Source of the DNA: Methylobacterium sp. Leaf117
GTDB taxonomy: Bacteria > Pseudomonadota > Alphaproteobacteria > Rhizobiales > Beijerinckiaceae
Direction: 5' to 3'
Assembly: GCF_001422985.1 (NCBI RefSeq)
Contig: NZ_LMNL01000038.1
Coordinates: 27,268-91,267 of the forward strand
DNA length: 64,000 nucleotides
The position numbers and the translations under genes were made by a program. The notes under the pieces were generated by a model. That model ran no database searches. It was given only the letters and a program-made list of their open reading frames with translations, and was not told the DNA's origin. Shown here piece by piece: positions 7,751 to 17,315 of this stretch; within the stretch, counting starts at the first letter, position 1, and each line of letters begins with the position of its first letter.

Positions 7751-10700
7751 TTATTCTGCGGGTAGAGGCGCGTCATGCATATTCGCGGTCTTCGCCCTTG
7801 ATGCCTTCGGTTTGCCCAGGAGACGTTCGAAGGCGACATAGAAGGTTGGCGTCACGAACAAGGTGATGAAGGTCGCCACCAGCAGCCCGCCGATCACCAC
7901 CGTGCCCATGGAGACCCGGGCATTGGCGCCGGCGCCGCTGGCGATGGCCAGGGGCACGGATCCCATGATGAAGGCAAACGAGGTCATCAGGATCGGGCGC
8001 ATGCGTAGGCGGGCGGCATCCTGCGCGGCCTTCAGGACGTCCTCACCTTGCTTGCGCAGGTCCTCGGCGAAGGCCACGAGGAGGATCGAGTTCTTGGCGG
8101 CGAGCCCAACTAAGAGTAGGAGCCCGACCTGCCCGAAGATGTCGAGGGCGAGCCCTCGGATCGCCAGGAAGCCCACCGCTCCGAAGATCGCGACCGGCGT
8201 GCCGAGCAGGATCACGAACGGCAGCCGCAGGGACTCGTACTGTCCGGCGAGCAGCAGGAAGATCATCAGCGTGCCGAGGCCGAAGATGAGCGGCGCGTAG
8301 CCGCCGGCGATCTTCTCCTGGTAGGCGACGTCGGTCCATTCCACCGCGTAGGTCTTGGGCAGCTTGGCCTCGGCCAGCGTCTCGATTGCCGCGATGGCGG
8401 TGCCCGAGCTGGCGCTCGCCACCGTGTCCACCGCGATCTCGATGGTCGGATAGGTGTTGTAGGACAAGACCGCCGTCGGCCCTGTAATGAAATGGGTCTG
8501 GATCAGCGAGCCCACCCGCACGGGCTCGCCGCGGTTGTTGAGCACCGTGAGCGCCTCGACGTCCTGGATCGTGCGCCGGCCTGAGGCCTCGCTCTGGACG
8601 TAGACTTGATAGACGTAGCCGAAGCGGTTGAAGAGGTTGACGAAGCTCGAGCCCACATAGGTGCCGAGAGCGACGAAGAGGTTCTGGAGCGGTACGCCGA
8701 GCTGCTCGGCCTTGGCGCGGTCGATCTCAAGACGCATCTGCGGCACGCCGTAGGTGGTCGTCGGGATGGCACGCCCAACCGAGGGCAGCTTCTCCATCTC
8801 GGCGATGAAGCGGTCGGCCGCCTCCGCGAGCTTGACGCCGCCGGCGCCGCTGCGGTCCTGCAGCTCCAGGGTCAGACCGCTGCGAGAGCCCAGGCCCGGC
8901 AGGGGCGACGGGTTCACCACCCGGATCTGGCCGTCGGGATCGTGCTTGAAGCGCTTCTGTACCGTGGCGATGACGTCGTTGACGCTCTGGCGGCGCTCAC
9001 TCCACGGCTTCAGGGTCGGGATCTGGAAGCCGTAGAAGGGCGCGATGGCGTCGGCCAAGATGCTGCGGCCGGTCACCCCGATGGTATGCTCCACGCTGGG
9101 AATGTCGCGCAGGGCGTCGCCGACCCGATCGACCATCCGGTTGGTGCGCGCCACGGAGGCGCCCTTCGGCAGCACCACGTCGGCGAAGAAGTAGCCCTGA
9201 TCCTCGTCCGGCACGAAGCCCGACGGGCGCTGCATCGTCATCCACACCGTCATGGCGGCGAAGAGCACGAAGGCGATGCCCACCAGGGCGATGTGGCCGG
9301 TCAGCCAGCCAATAGCCGCCACCAGGCGACGGCTCGCCCGCTCCAGCACGGCGTTGAACCAGCGGAGCGGGGCACGCCAGCGGCTCTCGTCCTTTGCGTC
9401 CCTGTCGCGATGCTTCAGGATCAGCCCGCATAGGGCCGGTGTCAGGGTGAGGGAGACGACCGCCGAGATCATCACCGAGATAGCGATCGTAAGCGCGAAC
9501 TGATTGTAGAGCTTGCCCGTCAGCCCGGGGATGAAGGCGACGGGCACGAACAGGGCGGCCAACACGAGGGTGGTGGCGATGACGGGACCCGCGACCTCAG
9601 TGACGGCCTCGCGGGAGGCCTCGGGCGGCGCCATACCTTCGTCCATCAGACGCTCGGTATTCTCGACCACGATGATGGCGTCGTCGACCACGAGCCCTAC
9701 GGCAAGCACCATGCCGAGGAGGCTCAAGGTGTTGAACGAGAACCCTAACAGGGCCATCGGCCCGAAGGTGCCTACGAGGGCCACCGGCACCGCGATGGCG
9801 GGGATCAGAGTCGCGCGCCAGTTCTGCAGGAATAGGTAGGTGACGATGACCACGAGGGCGAGCGCCTCGAACAGTGTGCGCACCACCTCGAAGATCGCCT
9901 CCTTGACGAACTCCGTACGGTCGAGGGCGATCCGGTACTTCAGCCCCGGCGGAAAGCGCTTGGCGAGGTCCCTCATCGTCGTGCGGGCTCCGTCCATGAC
10001 CTGCACGGCGTTGGCGTCCGGGTTCTGGTAGAGGCCGAGGGTGGCCGAGGGGGCGCCGTCGAAGCTCGAGCGGACGCCGTACTGCTCCGAGCCGAGCTCG
10101 ACCCGGGCTACGTCGCGGACGCGAACGACGGAGCCGTCCGGGTTCGCGCGCAGGAGGATGTTGCCGAATTCCTCAGGCTGGCGCAGGCGTCCCTGGGTGA
10201 CGAGTTGCAGCTCGAAGGCGGTCGCCTGGTCCACCGGGGGCTTGCCGAGGGTGCCCGTGGTGATCTGCGCGTTCTGCGCGGTGATGGCGGCGGTGACCGC
10301 GCCGGGGCTGATGCCGAGTGCTTCCATCTTCAACGGATCGAGCCAGATCCGCATAGCGTAACGCTTGTTGGAGAAGTTGACGATGCGGCCCATCCCCTGC
10401 ACGCGTCGCAGAGGCTTAATCACTTGGGTCTCGGCCCAGTTGGCTAGGAACAGCTCGTCGTAGGGCGCACCGTCCTCCGCATAGAGCACGATGTTACCCA
10501 GCCGCTGTCGCGAGCTCTTCGTGATCTCCAGCCCTTGGGCGTTCACCGAGGGTGGAAGCTTGGCCTCTGCCCGGTTTGCGCGGGTGAGCACCTCCGCAGC
10601 AGCGGCGTCAAGATTCGAGCCGACCTCGAAGGTCGCGTCCATGCTGACGCTGCCGTCGGTGTTGCTGGTCGAGTTGATGTAAAGGAGGTTCTGCGCGCCA

Positions 10701-10909
10701 TTGATCTCCTGCTCAAGTGGGATCGCGATGGCCTCGTAGGCCTGCTGCGCGCTGGCGCCCGGATAGGTCGCCTGGATGTTGATGATCGGCGGGGCGATCT
10801 CGGGGAATTGCGCGATCGGCAGGGTTAGGCCTGCGACAGCGCCGATCAGGGTGATCAGCACGGAGATGACGCCGGCGAGCACCGGCCGATCGACGAAGCG
10901 AGCAAACAT
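7751..10909 (-). CDS. RND multidrug efflux permease (HAE1/AcrB-MexF type)
   Basis: Inner-membrane proton/drug antiporter of the tripartite efflux class, 1052 residues, full family length. N-terminus MFARFVDRPVLAGVISVLI is the first transmembrane helix. The first periplasmic porter domain follows (PGASAQQAYEAIA, IPLEQEINGAQNLLYINSTS). The proton-relay helix GMVLAVGLVVDDAIIVVENTE carries the paired Asp residues of helix 4. A second, duplicated half begins near residue 540 (helix followed by SGFVPDEDQGYFF) and contains the docking and porter repeat. It is transcribed away from the adaptor gene at 11072 with 162 bases between, and no outer-membrane channel or local regulator accompanies it. The substrate range cannot be read from sequence. 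Confidence 0.95.
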   Translation of the reverse strand: MFARFVDRPVLAGVISVLITLIGAVAGLTLPIAQFPEIAPPIINIQATYPGASAQQAYEAIAIPLEQEINGAQNLLYINSTSNTDGSVSMDATFEVGSNLDAAAAEVLTRANRAEAKLPPSVNAQGLEITKSSRQRLGNIVLYAEDGAPYDELFLANWAETQVIKPLRRVQGMGRIVNFSNKRYAMRIWLDPLKMEALGISPGAVTAAITAQNAQITTGTLGKPPVDQATAFELQLVTQGRLRQPEEFGNILLRANPDGSVVRVRDVARVELGSEQYGVRSSFDGAPSATLGLYQNPDANAVQVMDGARTTMRDLAKRFPPGLKYRIALDRTEFVKEAIFEVVRTLFEALALVVIVTYLFLQNWRATLIPAIAVPVALVGTFGPMALLGFSFNTLSLLGMVLAVGLVVDDAIIVVENTERLMDEGMAPPEASREAVTEVAGPVIATTLVLAALFVPVAFIPGLTGKLYNQFALTIAISVMISAVVSLTLTPALCGLILKHRDRDAKDESRWRAPLRWFNAVLERASRRLVAAIGWLTGHIALVGIAFVLFAAMTVWMTMQRPSGFVPDEDQGYFFADVVLPKGASVARTNRMVDRVGDALRDIPSVEHTIGVTGRSILADAIAPFYGFQIPTLKPWSERRQSVNDVIATVQKRFKHDPDGQIRVVNPSPLPGLGSRSGLTLELQDRSGAGGVKLAEAADRFIAEMEKLPSVGRAIPTTTYGVPQMRLEIDRAKAEQLGVPLQNLFVALGTYVGSSFVNLFNRFGYVYQVYVQSEASGRRTIQDVEALTVLNNRGEPVRVGSLIQTHFITGPTAVLSYNTYPTIEIAVDTVASASSGTAIAAIETLAEAKLPKTYAVEWTDVAYQEKIAGGYAPLIFGLGTLMIFLLLAGQYESLRLPFVILLGTPVAIFGAVGFLAIRGLALDIFGQVGLLLLVGLAAKNSILLVAFAEDLRKQGEDVLKAAQDAARLRMRPILMTSFAFIMGSVPLAIASGAGANARVSMGTVVIGGLLVATFITLFVTPTFYVAFERLLGKPKASRAKTANMHDAPLPAE

Positions 10910-11071
10910 GCGGGATCGTGACTTCGGGTCCTGGACCGCGACCGGTCATGGATCGCAGGCGTTTCGGGCCGCTCTCGTCGACCCCGCGATGCAACGTCCG
11001 GCCTCCAGGCGTGTTCCTCTGCGGTTGGGTGGTCGCGGTGGACCGGCCCGTCGATTTCAGGAGCGTCATCG

Positions 11072-12283
11072 GTGCAGACAGCGGTCAAGGTGGGGGTCGG
11101 GGCGGGGCTCTTCGCCCTGGCAAGTTCGGCCGGATGGGTCGCGGCTGGGCGCCCGTCGCCTGAACAGGTTGTCGCCGCGCTGCCGGTCATCGGCGCCAAG
11201 CCGGCGGTCCAGTTGGAGGAGCCACCGTTGGAGGTCCGAGTCGTTTCCGCCCGTAAGGTGCCAGTGCCGATCAGCTTCACCTACACGGGCACCATCATCT
11301 CGCAGCAGGATGCCACCCTGCAGGCACGGGTGACCGGCAACGTGATGGAACGGCCCTTCGAGCCGGGCGGACACGTCAAGAAGGGACAGATGCTCTTCCG
11401 CATCGATCCGCGCCCCTTCGAGGTGGCGCTCCAGACCGCCAAGTCCCAGCAGGCCCAGGCCCAGGCCCAGCTCACCTTCGCCCAGGCTGAGGTGGACCGC
11501 ACCGAACCCCTCGCCGACAAAGGCTACGCCACCGAGCAGCGGTTCCAGCAGTTGCAGTCGAACCGCACCTCAGCCGTCGCGCAGGTGCAGGGGGCCGAGG
11601 CCGCGATCGCCCGGCAGAACCTCAACCTCGATTACGCAATCGTGAACGCGCCGTTCGACGGACGGGCCAGCCTTTCGACGATCAACCCCGGCGATCTCGT
11701 CATTGAGAACCAGACGCAGCTGGTCTCCGTTGTTCAGCTCGACCCGATCGACATCCAGATGGCGCTCTCGGCAGAGGATTCGGAGGCGATCCGGGCTGCG
11801 ATGAAGGCTGGCAGCGTCACGGTCGAGGTCCTCGACCCTACGGGAAAGCCCGTGCGCGAGGCCAAGATCTACCAGCTCGACAACCGATTCGATCCCCGCA
11901 CCGCGCGCCGCCTCGTCCGGGCACTGATGCCCAACGCCGACGAGCGTTTCCTGCCCGGCCAGTTCGTGCGCGCGAGCATCCGGACAGGCACCAAGGATAG
12001 GCTACTGGTACCGACCATCGCCCTCGACGCGCAGCTTGCCCAGCAGATCGTCTACGTGGTCGATGCCACGGGGAAGGTTCAGCAGAAGCCCGTCACCGCA
12101 GGCGACAGCTTCGGCGAGAACACCGCGATCCTCGATGGCCTCTCCGAGGGCGACAAAGTCGTGGTCGACCATCTCCAAGAGATGCGCCAGGGCCTCGATG
12201 TGCTGGCCCGACCGATGGGCGACGTCACGCCGGACCTCGAGTCCGAAGATCGGGCCGCTCCGGCTTTAGGTGAGCCCGGTTGA
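11072..12283 (+). CDS. RND efflux periplasmic adaptor (membrane fusion protein)
   Basis: Links the RND permease to an outer-membrane channel. After an N-terminal hydrophobic anchor (about 5-25, no lipobox Cys) it has the biotinyl-lipoyl-like half FTYTGTIISQQDATLQARV, the alpha-hairpin (QTAKSQQAQAQAQLTFAQAE ... DYAIVNAPFDGRASLS), then beta-barrel and membrane-proximal domains. It is 403 residues, normal for the HlyD/AcrA family. The start is GTG at 11072, preceded by CAGGAG at 11059-11064. It is divergent from its permease, whereas most acrAB-like pairs are co-directional. The 162-base spacer must hold both promoters. Confidence 0.92.
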   Translation: MQTAVKVGVGAGLFALASSAGWVAAGRPSPEQVVAALPVIGAKPAVQLEEPPLEVRVVSARKVPVPISFTYTGTIISQQDATLQARVTGNVMERPFEPGGHVKKGQMLFRIDPRPFEVALQTAKSQQAQAQAQLTFAQAEVDRTEPLADKGYATEQRFQQLQSNRTSAVAQVQGAEAAIARQNLNLDYAIVNAPFDGRASLSTINPGDLVIENQTQLVSVVQLDPIDIQMALSAEDSEAIRAAMKAGSVTVEVLDPTGKPVREAKIYQLDNRFDPRTARRLVRALMPNADERFLPGQFVRASIRTGTKDRLLVPTIALDAQLAQQIVYVVDATGKVQQKPVTAGDSFGENTAILDGLSEGDKVVVDHLQEMRQGLDVLARPMGDVTPDLESEDRAAPALGEPG

Positions 12284-13081
12284 GCAGTGCGTCCGACTCC
12301 GCCCCGAACCCACTTCCGGCCCTGACTCGCGGGCGCTGGTAGCGATAGAGATGACCACGTCCAATCGCTCGGCCGCCTTGAAATCCAAATCGTGCCCAAG
12401 CGTGCCTTCCTTTCAAACGTAGTACGGTAGCGGACAATGCGTTCAGACACCCTGCAGTGCATCGGGTACGTATCTCACGTCAGCCCGAGTACCCGCCCTT
12501 ACGCTGTTCGGGTCGACGGCGGCCGGGTCTGACCTGAACGAGGGCTCGGCCGTCTTTCTTCTGAAGCCAACACCAGGTTGCCGAAAGCGAACTCACCGGC
12601 AACGTCATCTAGGACCTCGACGGAAATTCAAGCCAGCACAGATCAGCGGACAAAGCTTTCGGACGCATGTCTGTGTCCTCGGGACTGCACGTAGACAATG
12701 TAGGGCTGCACGACCATCATCTGTGTGCCATTGCTCCGGAAGGGGACGTGGGCTGTCTTCATGCCAGAGGCTTTCGCCGATGGTCCCTTACCGTTGACTA
12801 AACCATGCTCACTCCGCGACAGGAGATGTCTGTCTGCTATTGGTTCCAGGGGCGGGTCGTAAGCGAGCATCAGGAGAGATTACTGCCGCAAGATGGACCC
12901 TGGATCGGATGAGGATCCAAAGTCGCAGAGAGGGAGAGCGAAAAATCGATGCGACCGTGGGGCCGCTTTTTGGGCGGGAATAACGGTTTCCGAGGTCAGA
13001 TCATGCGGACGCAGGTCACCTCAACGACGTTCTCCCCATATGTGCGACCTTGAACAGGCAGAGCGCAGCAGAGGAAGACCC
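12284..13081. other. Long intergenic region without a convincing gene
   Basis: About 800 bases. A minus-strand frame at 12643-12870 has no ribosome binding site and a random-looking composition. A weak terminator-like hairpin lies at 12515-12554. The last 190 bases are open in the frame of the next gene but look non-coding before the signal peptide. Confidence 0.4.
12515..12558 (+). terminator. Possible terminator downstream of the adaptor gene
   Basis: Arms GACGGC (12515-12520) and GCCGTC (12549-12554) are followed by TTTCTT. The loop is long and the site is 230 bases after the stop codon, so this is only a candidate. Confidence 0.3.
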
Positions 13082-13597
13082 ATGCGCCGTTGGTGTCCGA
13101 CAACCCTGATCGCGTGTGCGACCGCGCTTGCCACGACATGTGCTCAGGCCGAAACGCCCCTCGCGGCTGTCTTCGACTTCCAGTTTGCTAATCTCGGCGC
13201 TCAAGGACCAACCGAAGCTGACAAGGCTCGGCTTGGACCCCTGACCGATCTGCTGCGTAAGCTACTCAGCGAGAATGGCCGGTATCGCATCGTCTCGACC
13301 GATCCGGTCCGAGAGGATGTCTCCAAGAGCGCGGACCTACGCAGATGTGGTGGATGTGCCAACGACTTCGCCCGGAAGCTCGGCGCCGATGTTGTCATAA
13401 CAGGTGAGATCCAGAAAGTCTCAAACCTGATTCTCAACATCAACGTATACGTAAAATACTTAAAGGCCGATGCACCTGAGAAAGCTTACACCGTCGATAT
13501 TCGTGGCGACAACGATCTCTCATTCGAACACGGCTTGAAGTACCTCGTGAAGAACAGAATGCCTTCCACCGAGATCGTCAAGGAAGATATGAAATAA
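13082..13597 (+). CDS. Exported DUF2380/DUF3280-like protein
   Basis: Periplasmic protein of unknown function, 171 residues. The signal peptide MRRWCPTTLIACATALATTC ends at about AQA-ET. The mature part has the family pattern: AVFDFQF at the start, a helix LTDLLRKLLSENGRYRIVST, a Cys pair in RRCGGCANDFARKLGADVVI, and GEIQKVSNLILNINVYVKY followed by RGDNDLSFEHGLKYLVKN. The start chosen is the ATG at 13082 because GAGGAAG precedes it and it begins the signal peptide. Open frame extends upstream to 12893 without protein-like content. Base composition is lower in GC than the RND genes to its left. DUF2380/3280 proteins occur in methylotrophs, but no reaction is established. Confidence 0.75.
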   Translation: MRRWCPTTLIACATALATTCAQAETPLAAVFDFQFANLGAQGPTEADKARLGPLTDLLRKLLSENGRYRIVSTDPVREDVSKSADLRRCGGCANDFARKLGADVVITGEIQKVSNLILNINVYVKYLKADAPEKAYTVDIRGDNDLSFEHGLKYLVKNRMPSTEIVKEDMK

Positions 13598-13650
13598 TGA
13601 TGTGAACCTACGGTAATACCCATTTCTTTCGACGGATCGAGACAATAGAG

Positions 13651-13809
13651 ATGACAGACGACACAACCGATAAACGCAAGTCATCGACCAGGAAACGCGA
13701 GTTCCCTCCATCGGAGAAGGCGCTCGCCGAACGAGGGACCGACCGAGAGGAGTTGATACCGATGCCGAAGCCAACAACATCCTCTAAAGCCCGCACCGAT
13801 AAGGAATAA
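13651..13809 (+). CDS. Small charged hypothetical protein (52 residues)
   Basis: Short ORF 53 bases after the DUF2380-like gene, same strand. It reads MTDDTTDKRKSSTRKREFPP and then SEKALAERGTDREELIPMPK, ending KARTDKE. Highly charged, no hydrophobic segment, possibly disordered. There is no strong ribosome binding site (only AATAGAG before the ATG), so the support is its codon regularity and its position. No family is recognised. Confidence 0.4.
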   Translation: MTDDTTDKRKSSTRKREFPPSEKALAERGTDREELIPMPKPTTSSKARTDKE

Positions 13810-14129
13810 AGGCCTATTTCATTGACTAGTTGGTTGGGAGACGAACGCTTGGGCGAGGATGTCGTCGGCAGGAACGGCGGCTCAGGTTCCTTCGCGGCAG
13901 CCGTGCGCGCGACCCGCATACCTTTGCTTGGCATACGGTCCGGATGGTCGACAAGCCCCTCGAATGCTCGCGATTTTGCGCTACCCCTCAATCATGCTCC
14001 ATGTTTAATTTCAGTATGAATGGGATCGCCCAATAGAGGCGTCGCGTTAAATCCTACCGCACTCTTCGCGGCGGGGAGACGACCTGCACAACCCTTCCTC
14101 GGCTCAGATCCTCGCTGGATCATTCCATC
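13810..14129. other. Intergenic stretch, nothing recognised
   Basis: About 320 bases with no plausible gene. It must hold the promoter for the transporter at 14130. Confidence 0.35.
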
Positions 14130-15332
14130 ATGCCCCCCGTTGTCGATACACGAGGGATGCGGGAGGAGAATGTGGCGATCACGCGAGAACTAGGCGCAGT
14201 TCAGCCTTCGCTTGCCAATGATCGCGCGGATGAGCGCCACGAGCGTGAAGCCCGTGAAGCTGTCGCCGCCGGGGAGGCAATTCCGCGCGGAGTTCGATCT
14301 GCAGGGATTCTCGTACTGAGCCTCCTTGCAGTCGTTTACACGCTATACGCTGGCCAGGAGATCATCCTGCCCCTCGTGCTGGCGCTCGTGCTGAAGCTTC
14401 TGCTCGCGCCAGCCATGCGACTCCTGCATAAACAGCTTCGCTTGCCCGATGCCCTCGCCGCAGGACTACTGATTCTGGTTGTGTTTGGGGCCATCGCGGG
14501 TGTTGGTTTTACGGCCTCCATACCTGCATCAGGATGGATCCGAAGGGCTCCCGAGAGTCTGCCGCTTCTTAGAGAGAAAGTCGCAGTGTTACGCCAGCCT
14601 CTGGATATGCTGCAGCAAGGCCTGCAAGCCGTCGAGGATATTACCGCGGGCCGAGGACAGGAAGCGAACGAGGAGGTAGTCGCTGCGAAACCTGCTTCGA
14701 CGCTCACTGGCAACTTGGTAACAGGCACCGCCACCATCCTGTCGCGCTTCTTCACAACAATGATCGTGCTCTTCTTCCTTCTCGCCTCCGGGGACCGACT
14801 GCTGCGTGGATTTGTTGAGGTACTGCCGACCTTTTCTGGTAAGCGTCAGGCCGTAGAAATCGCACAGGAAATAGAGATCAACATCACCGGATACCTCGTC
14901 ACCATCACGATCATGAATGCCATTGTCGGTGTGGTGACGGGGATCGCTATGTGGGCCTGCGGCCTCGACACGCCGCTTCTCTGGGGAGCCACGGCGTTCC
15001 TGTTGAACTTCATTCCGATTCTCGGTCCAATCGCGGGTGTGTTAATTTTTTTCGTTGTGGGTGTGCTCAGCCTCGATTGGCCTTGGTTCGCCCTCATGCC
15101 AGCAGGGGTCTATCTACTGATCCATATCGCCGAAGGTGAGACGATCACACCCATGCTCTTGGCCAAGCGCTTTACGCTCAACCCTGTCCTCGTGATCATC
15201 TCACTATTCTTCTGGCATATGCTCTGGGGCATTCCGGGTGCTCTGCTTGCAGTGCCGTTGTTGGCTATGTTGAAAATCATAGCCGATCGTGTCGAGCCGC
15301 TTAAACCGATCGGTCACATCATTGGATCATGA
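14130..15332 (+). CDS. AI-2E family transporter (PerM/TqsA-like)
   Basis: Polytopic inner-membrane protein of 400 residues. A polar N-terminus of about 55 residues is followed by paired helices at about 57-100, another at 108-125, a cytosolic/periplasmic segment rich in coiled-coil character (VAVLRQPLDMLQQGLQAVED), and four to five C-terminal helices including the family signatures FLLNFIPILGPIAG and the C-terminal LWGIPGALLAVPLLAMLKI. Members export small molecules (AI-2 in E. coli TqsA) or act as sodium/proton antiporters, and the substrate here is not predictable. It stands alone. The Met at 14157 is an alternative start. Confidence 0.88.
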   Translation: MPPVVDTRGMREENVAITRELGAVQPSLANDRADERHEREAREAVAAGEAIPRGVRSAGILVLSLLAVVYTLYAGQEIILPLVLALVLKLLLAPAMRLLHKQLRLPDALAAGLLILVVFGAIAGVGFTASIPASGWIRRAPESLPLLREKVAVLRQPLDMLQQGLQAVEDITAGRGQEANEEVVAAKPASTLTGNLVTGTATILSRFFTTMIVLFFLLASGDRLLRGFVEVLPTFSGKRQAVEIAQEIEINITGYLVTITIMNAIVGVVTGIAMWACGLDTPLLWGATAFLLNFIPILGPIAGVLIFFVVGVLSLDWPWFALMPAGVYLLIHIAEGETITPMLLAKRFTLNPVLVIISLFFWHMLWGIPGALLAVPLLAMLKIIADRVEPLKPIGHIIGS

Positions 15333-15827
15333 CGGAACGCACTCTTGATCTTACGGAACCCCCCTCGGGTGGGACGGCAGGTTCTCGTGAAGCGTGAAGA
15401 GTGCCTCCTCGGCTTGATCCAAAATGTCGGGTCTGAGTGCCGGTAGGGAAGGCATGCATGCGGTCGCTGTCGGAACGAGCCGGTCTATAGAAGTCTACTA
15501 CGCGACCGACGTGCTGGCGGGCTGATGCGTGGGATCGGCCTGGGCGGTGCTGTGCTGGGGCGTAGCCCTCCAGCTTCAGCGGCGTGGCCAGATCGAGGAA
15601 CCCGGGCATGGCCCGGGGGAGGCCGGCATCGAGGCATAGGGTGCCTTGCGCTGTCACCCCGAGCGGATCGCCGGAGGGGCTATTTCTACGAAAGCCCGTC
15701 GATCCTTGGACATCTTCCCTGGCGGCACCTGTACCATGCCATGAGTGTCCCGTTTCCCTGCTGAACCCATCCAAGATTAAGCCTGTGGAGGCGCGGGAAC
15801 TCACCGGCACCACATGTACCTGGGGTA
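15333..15827. other. Intergenic or decayed DNA, nothing recognised
   Basis: About 495 bases. Open frames on both strands are overlapping shadows (for example 15319-16005 minus) with Arg/Pro-rich random composition. A minus-strand stretch around 15520-15640 has somewhat protein-like composition (LPRAMPGFLDLATPLKLEG) but no start or end that makes a gene, so it may be a remnant. Confidence 0.3.
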
Positions 15828-16211
15828 CTATGGCTTGTTCACGCCAACAATGCAGAACCCATGGCCGAAAGGATCGCTGCAGAACGCAACGGGAGGAAAG
15901 CCCGGCACGCGGTGCACCTGTTCTGACCTTGCGCCGTTCGCCAAGGCGCGTGCGAGGGTCCCTTCGAAGTCGTCGACACGGAAATCGATGTGCACCGGCG
16001 TCCAATGGCGCTCGTACCGGCGAAGGTCGTTGCTTCCCGGCGCAGGAGAGGATCCAGCCGGTTTCGCGAGAAGCCCGATCGTCGCATCACCCGTGGTCAA
16101 CATCGCGTAGCCGGGATGAGGCCGGGACGTCTCGACAAAACCAAAGACGTCACCAAAGAACTTCAGGCCATCTTCGATCGACGGCACGTCGATGGAAACA
16201 GTCACCTCCAT
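15828..16211 (-). CDS. VOC (glyoxalase/bleomycin-resistance) superfamily protein
   Basis: Small soluble metal-dependent or ligand-binding protein of 127 residues. The paired beta-alpha-beta-beta-beta pattern is visible: MEVTVSIDVPSIEDGLKFF at the start, then YAMLTTGDATIGLLAKP, a second half HWTPVHIDFRVDDFEGTLAR, and the C-terminal PVAFCSDPFGHGFCIVG with the typical DPFGH turn. The start at 16211 is preceded by GGGAAAGG. VOC proteins include glyoxalases, dioxygenases and antibiotic-binding proteins, and nothing here selects among them. It is monocistronic. Confidence 0.85.
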   Translation of the reverse strand: MEVTVSIDVPSIEDGLKFFGDVFGFVETSRPHPGYAMLTTGDATIGLLAKPAGSSPAPGSNDLRRYERHWTPVHIDFRVDDFEGTLARALANGARSEQVHRVPGFPPVAFCSDPFGHGFCIVGVNKP

Positions 16212-16418
16212 CTCAGCCTTTCCCTCTCGCTTGTATGTTGACCGGTCTGTACGGAGCTAAACGCGCATTAGGCAGCGTTCCTGCGACGACCGCCTTCCAG
16301 CAAGCGTCGGCTTCCCACCCCCATGCGTGCTTCCGGCGGCAGCGGGCGTTTCGAACTTCCGTATGGGGGTCGGCTCCGAACGTTGAGGTAATGCCCGGTT
16401 CACCTCCAGCGGCCAGCG

Positions 16419-16577
16419 CGTCAGCACGATGTGCGTCGCAAGCTCTATTGGGACCGTCTCCGTCACCCGATAGCCCAGGCTCGGCAGGTCGATGCCCGCG
16501 AACAGGTGCTCGCCCCGGCCCAGAACAACGGGCGACACCGCCAGGTGCATTTCGTCGATCCCCAGCGAGCAGATACT
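16419..16577 (-). pseudogene. Remnant of a RibD-C/dihydrofolate-reductase-like gene
   Basis: About 50 residues on the minus strand read GIDEMHLAVSPVVLGRGEHL followed by FAGIDLPSLGYRVTET and ATHIVL. This is the recognisable C-terminal part of the dihydrofolate-reductase-like RibD_C family (pattern D-E-x-H-L-x-x-x-P-V-V-L-G-x-G). The N-terminal two thirds are missing and the surrounding frame is unrelated, so the gene is broken. Confidence 0.6.
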
Positions 16578-17315
16578 GACTTGGGAGGGGAGGGGGTTTA
16601 CATTTCGCGATCCAGAACTTGGAAAGTGACATGTGGCGGCTGGCCAAGTCCTCTTCCATCGTGACACATCGCGATTGCTGACAGGCGCTTAACTCTGCGT
16701 ATTCAAGGCGCTGGCCGCCGAGCTATCGAACCCGCGAATCGGACGCCTCGCTGATAGATCTATATGACAGGGCGAGTTTCCGCTCCTCGGTCACTGTGCC
16801 GGCAACGATGTACGCCTCAGCGCTTCGGCGCGACCTCCGTGGTCTGCCGGAGCAATCGCATCAGCTCGACGTTCGGCCCGTCCTGAGGATTAGCGACGAG
16901 GTACTCGTCTCCGCCTAGACTGTCGATACCACGTGGGGCCTTCGGCTTACGGCAAGGCACCGATCATGCCCTTTGCTTCGCTCATCGTGTTCTCGCAGGC
17001 GTGCTTGTCGCCGCGCCGGTCCTCGTCGGCCGACTGATTGATCCTCCGCATCCGACGGCCCGGTAGCGCACGCGAGGACGAAACCTTGACGAAGGAGGGG
17101 GAACCCGGGCGCTTCCCTGAACCTGGCCGGTCGCCTCGTGGCGGCGAGGTGCCCTGCAGAGCACCCGGGCCGCTCTCGCCAGGTTCGTGAGACGTCCTGC
17201 GCCCGTTTATGCGCCTCAAGCTGTTACGCTGCCATCATGGCCGGATGCCGAACTCGGTCTTGAAGGGCATCATCCATGATGTTTTCCGCAACGCCCGCAG
17301 CCTTGTGAGCCACCG
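16578..17315. other. Gene-poor stretch with possible remnants
   Basis: About 740 bases. On the minus strand the last 35 or so codons ending at 16947 read RRMRRINQSADEDRRGDKHA then CENTMSEAKGMIGALP, which looks like the C-terminus of a small exported protein (compare the pattern of the protein at 60231), but the upstream half is not readable in frame. The remainder shows no gene. Confidence 0.3.

Noticed and set aside
12643..12870. Minus-strand ORF of 75 codons in a gene-poor region
   Set aside because: No ribosome binding site, no hydrophobic or domain pattern; not enough support to annotate.
15319..16005. 228-codon minus-strand ORF overlapping the VOC gene
   Set aside because: Different frame from the VOC protein, Arg/Ser-rich and without motifs.
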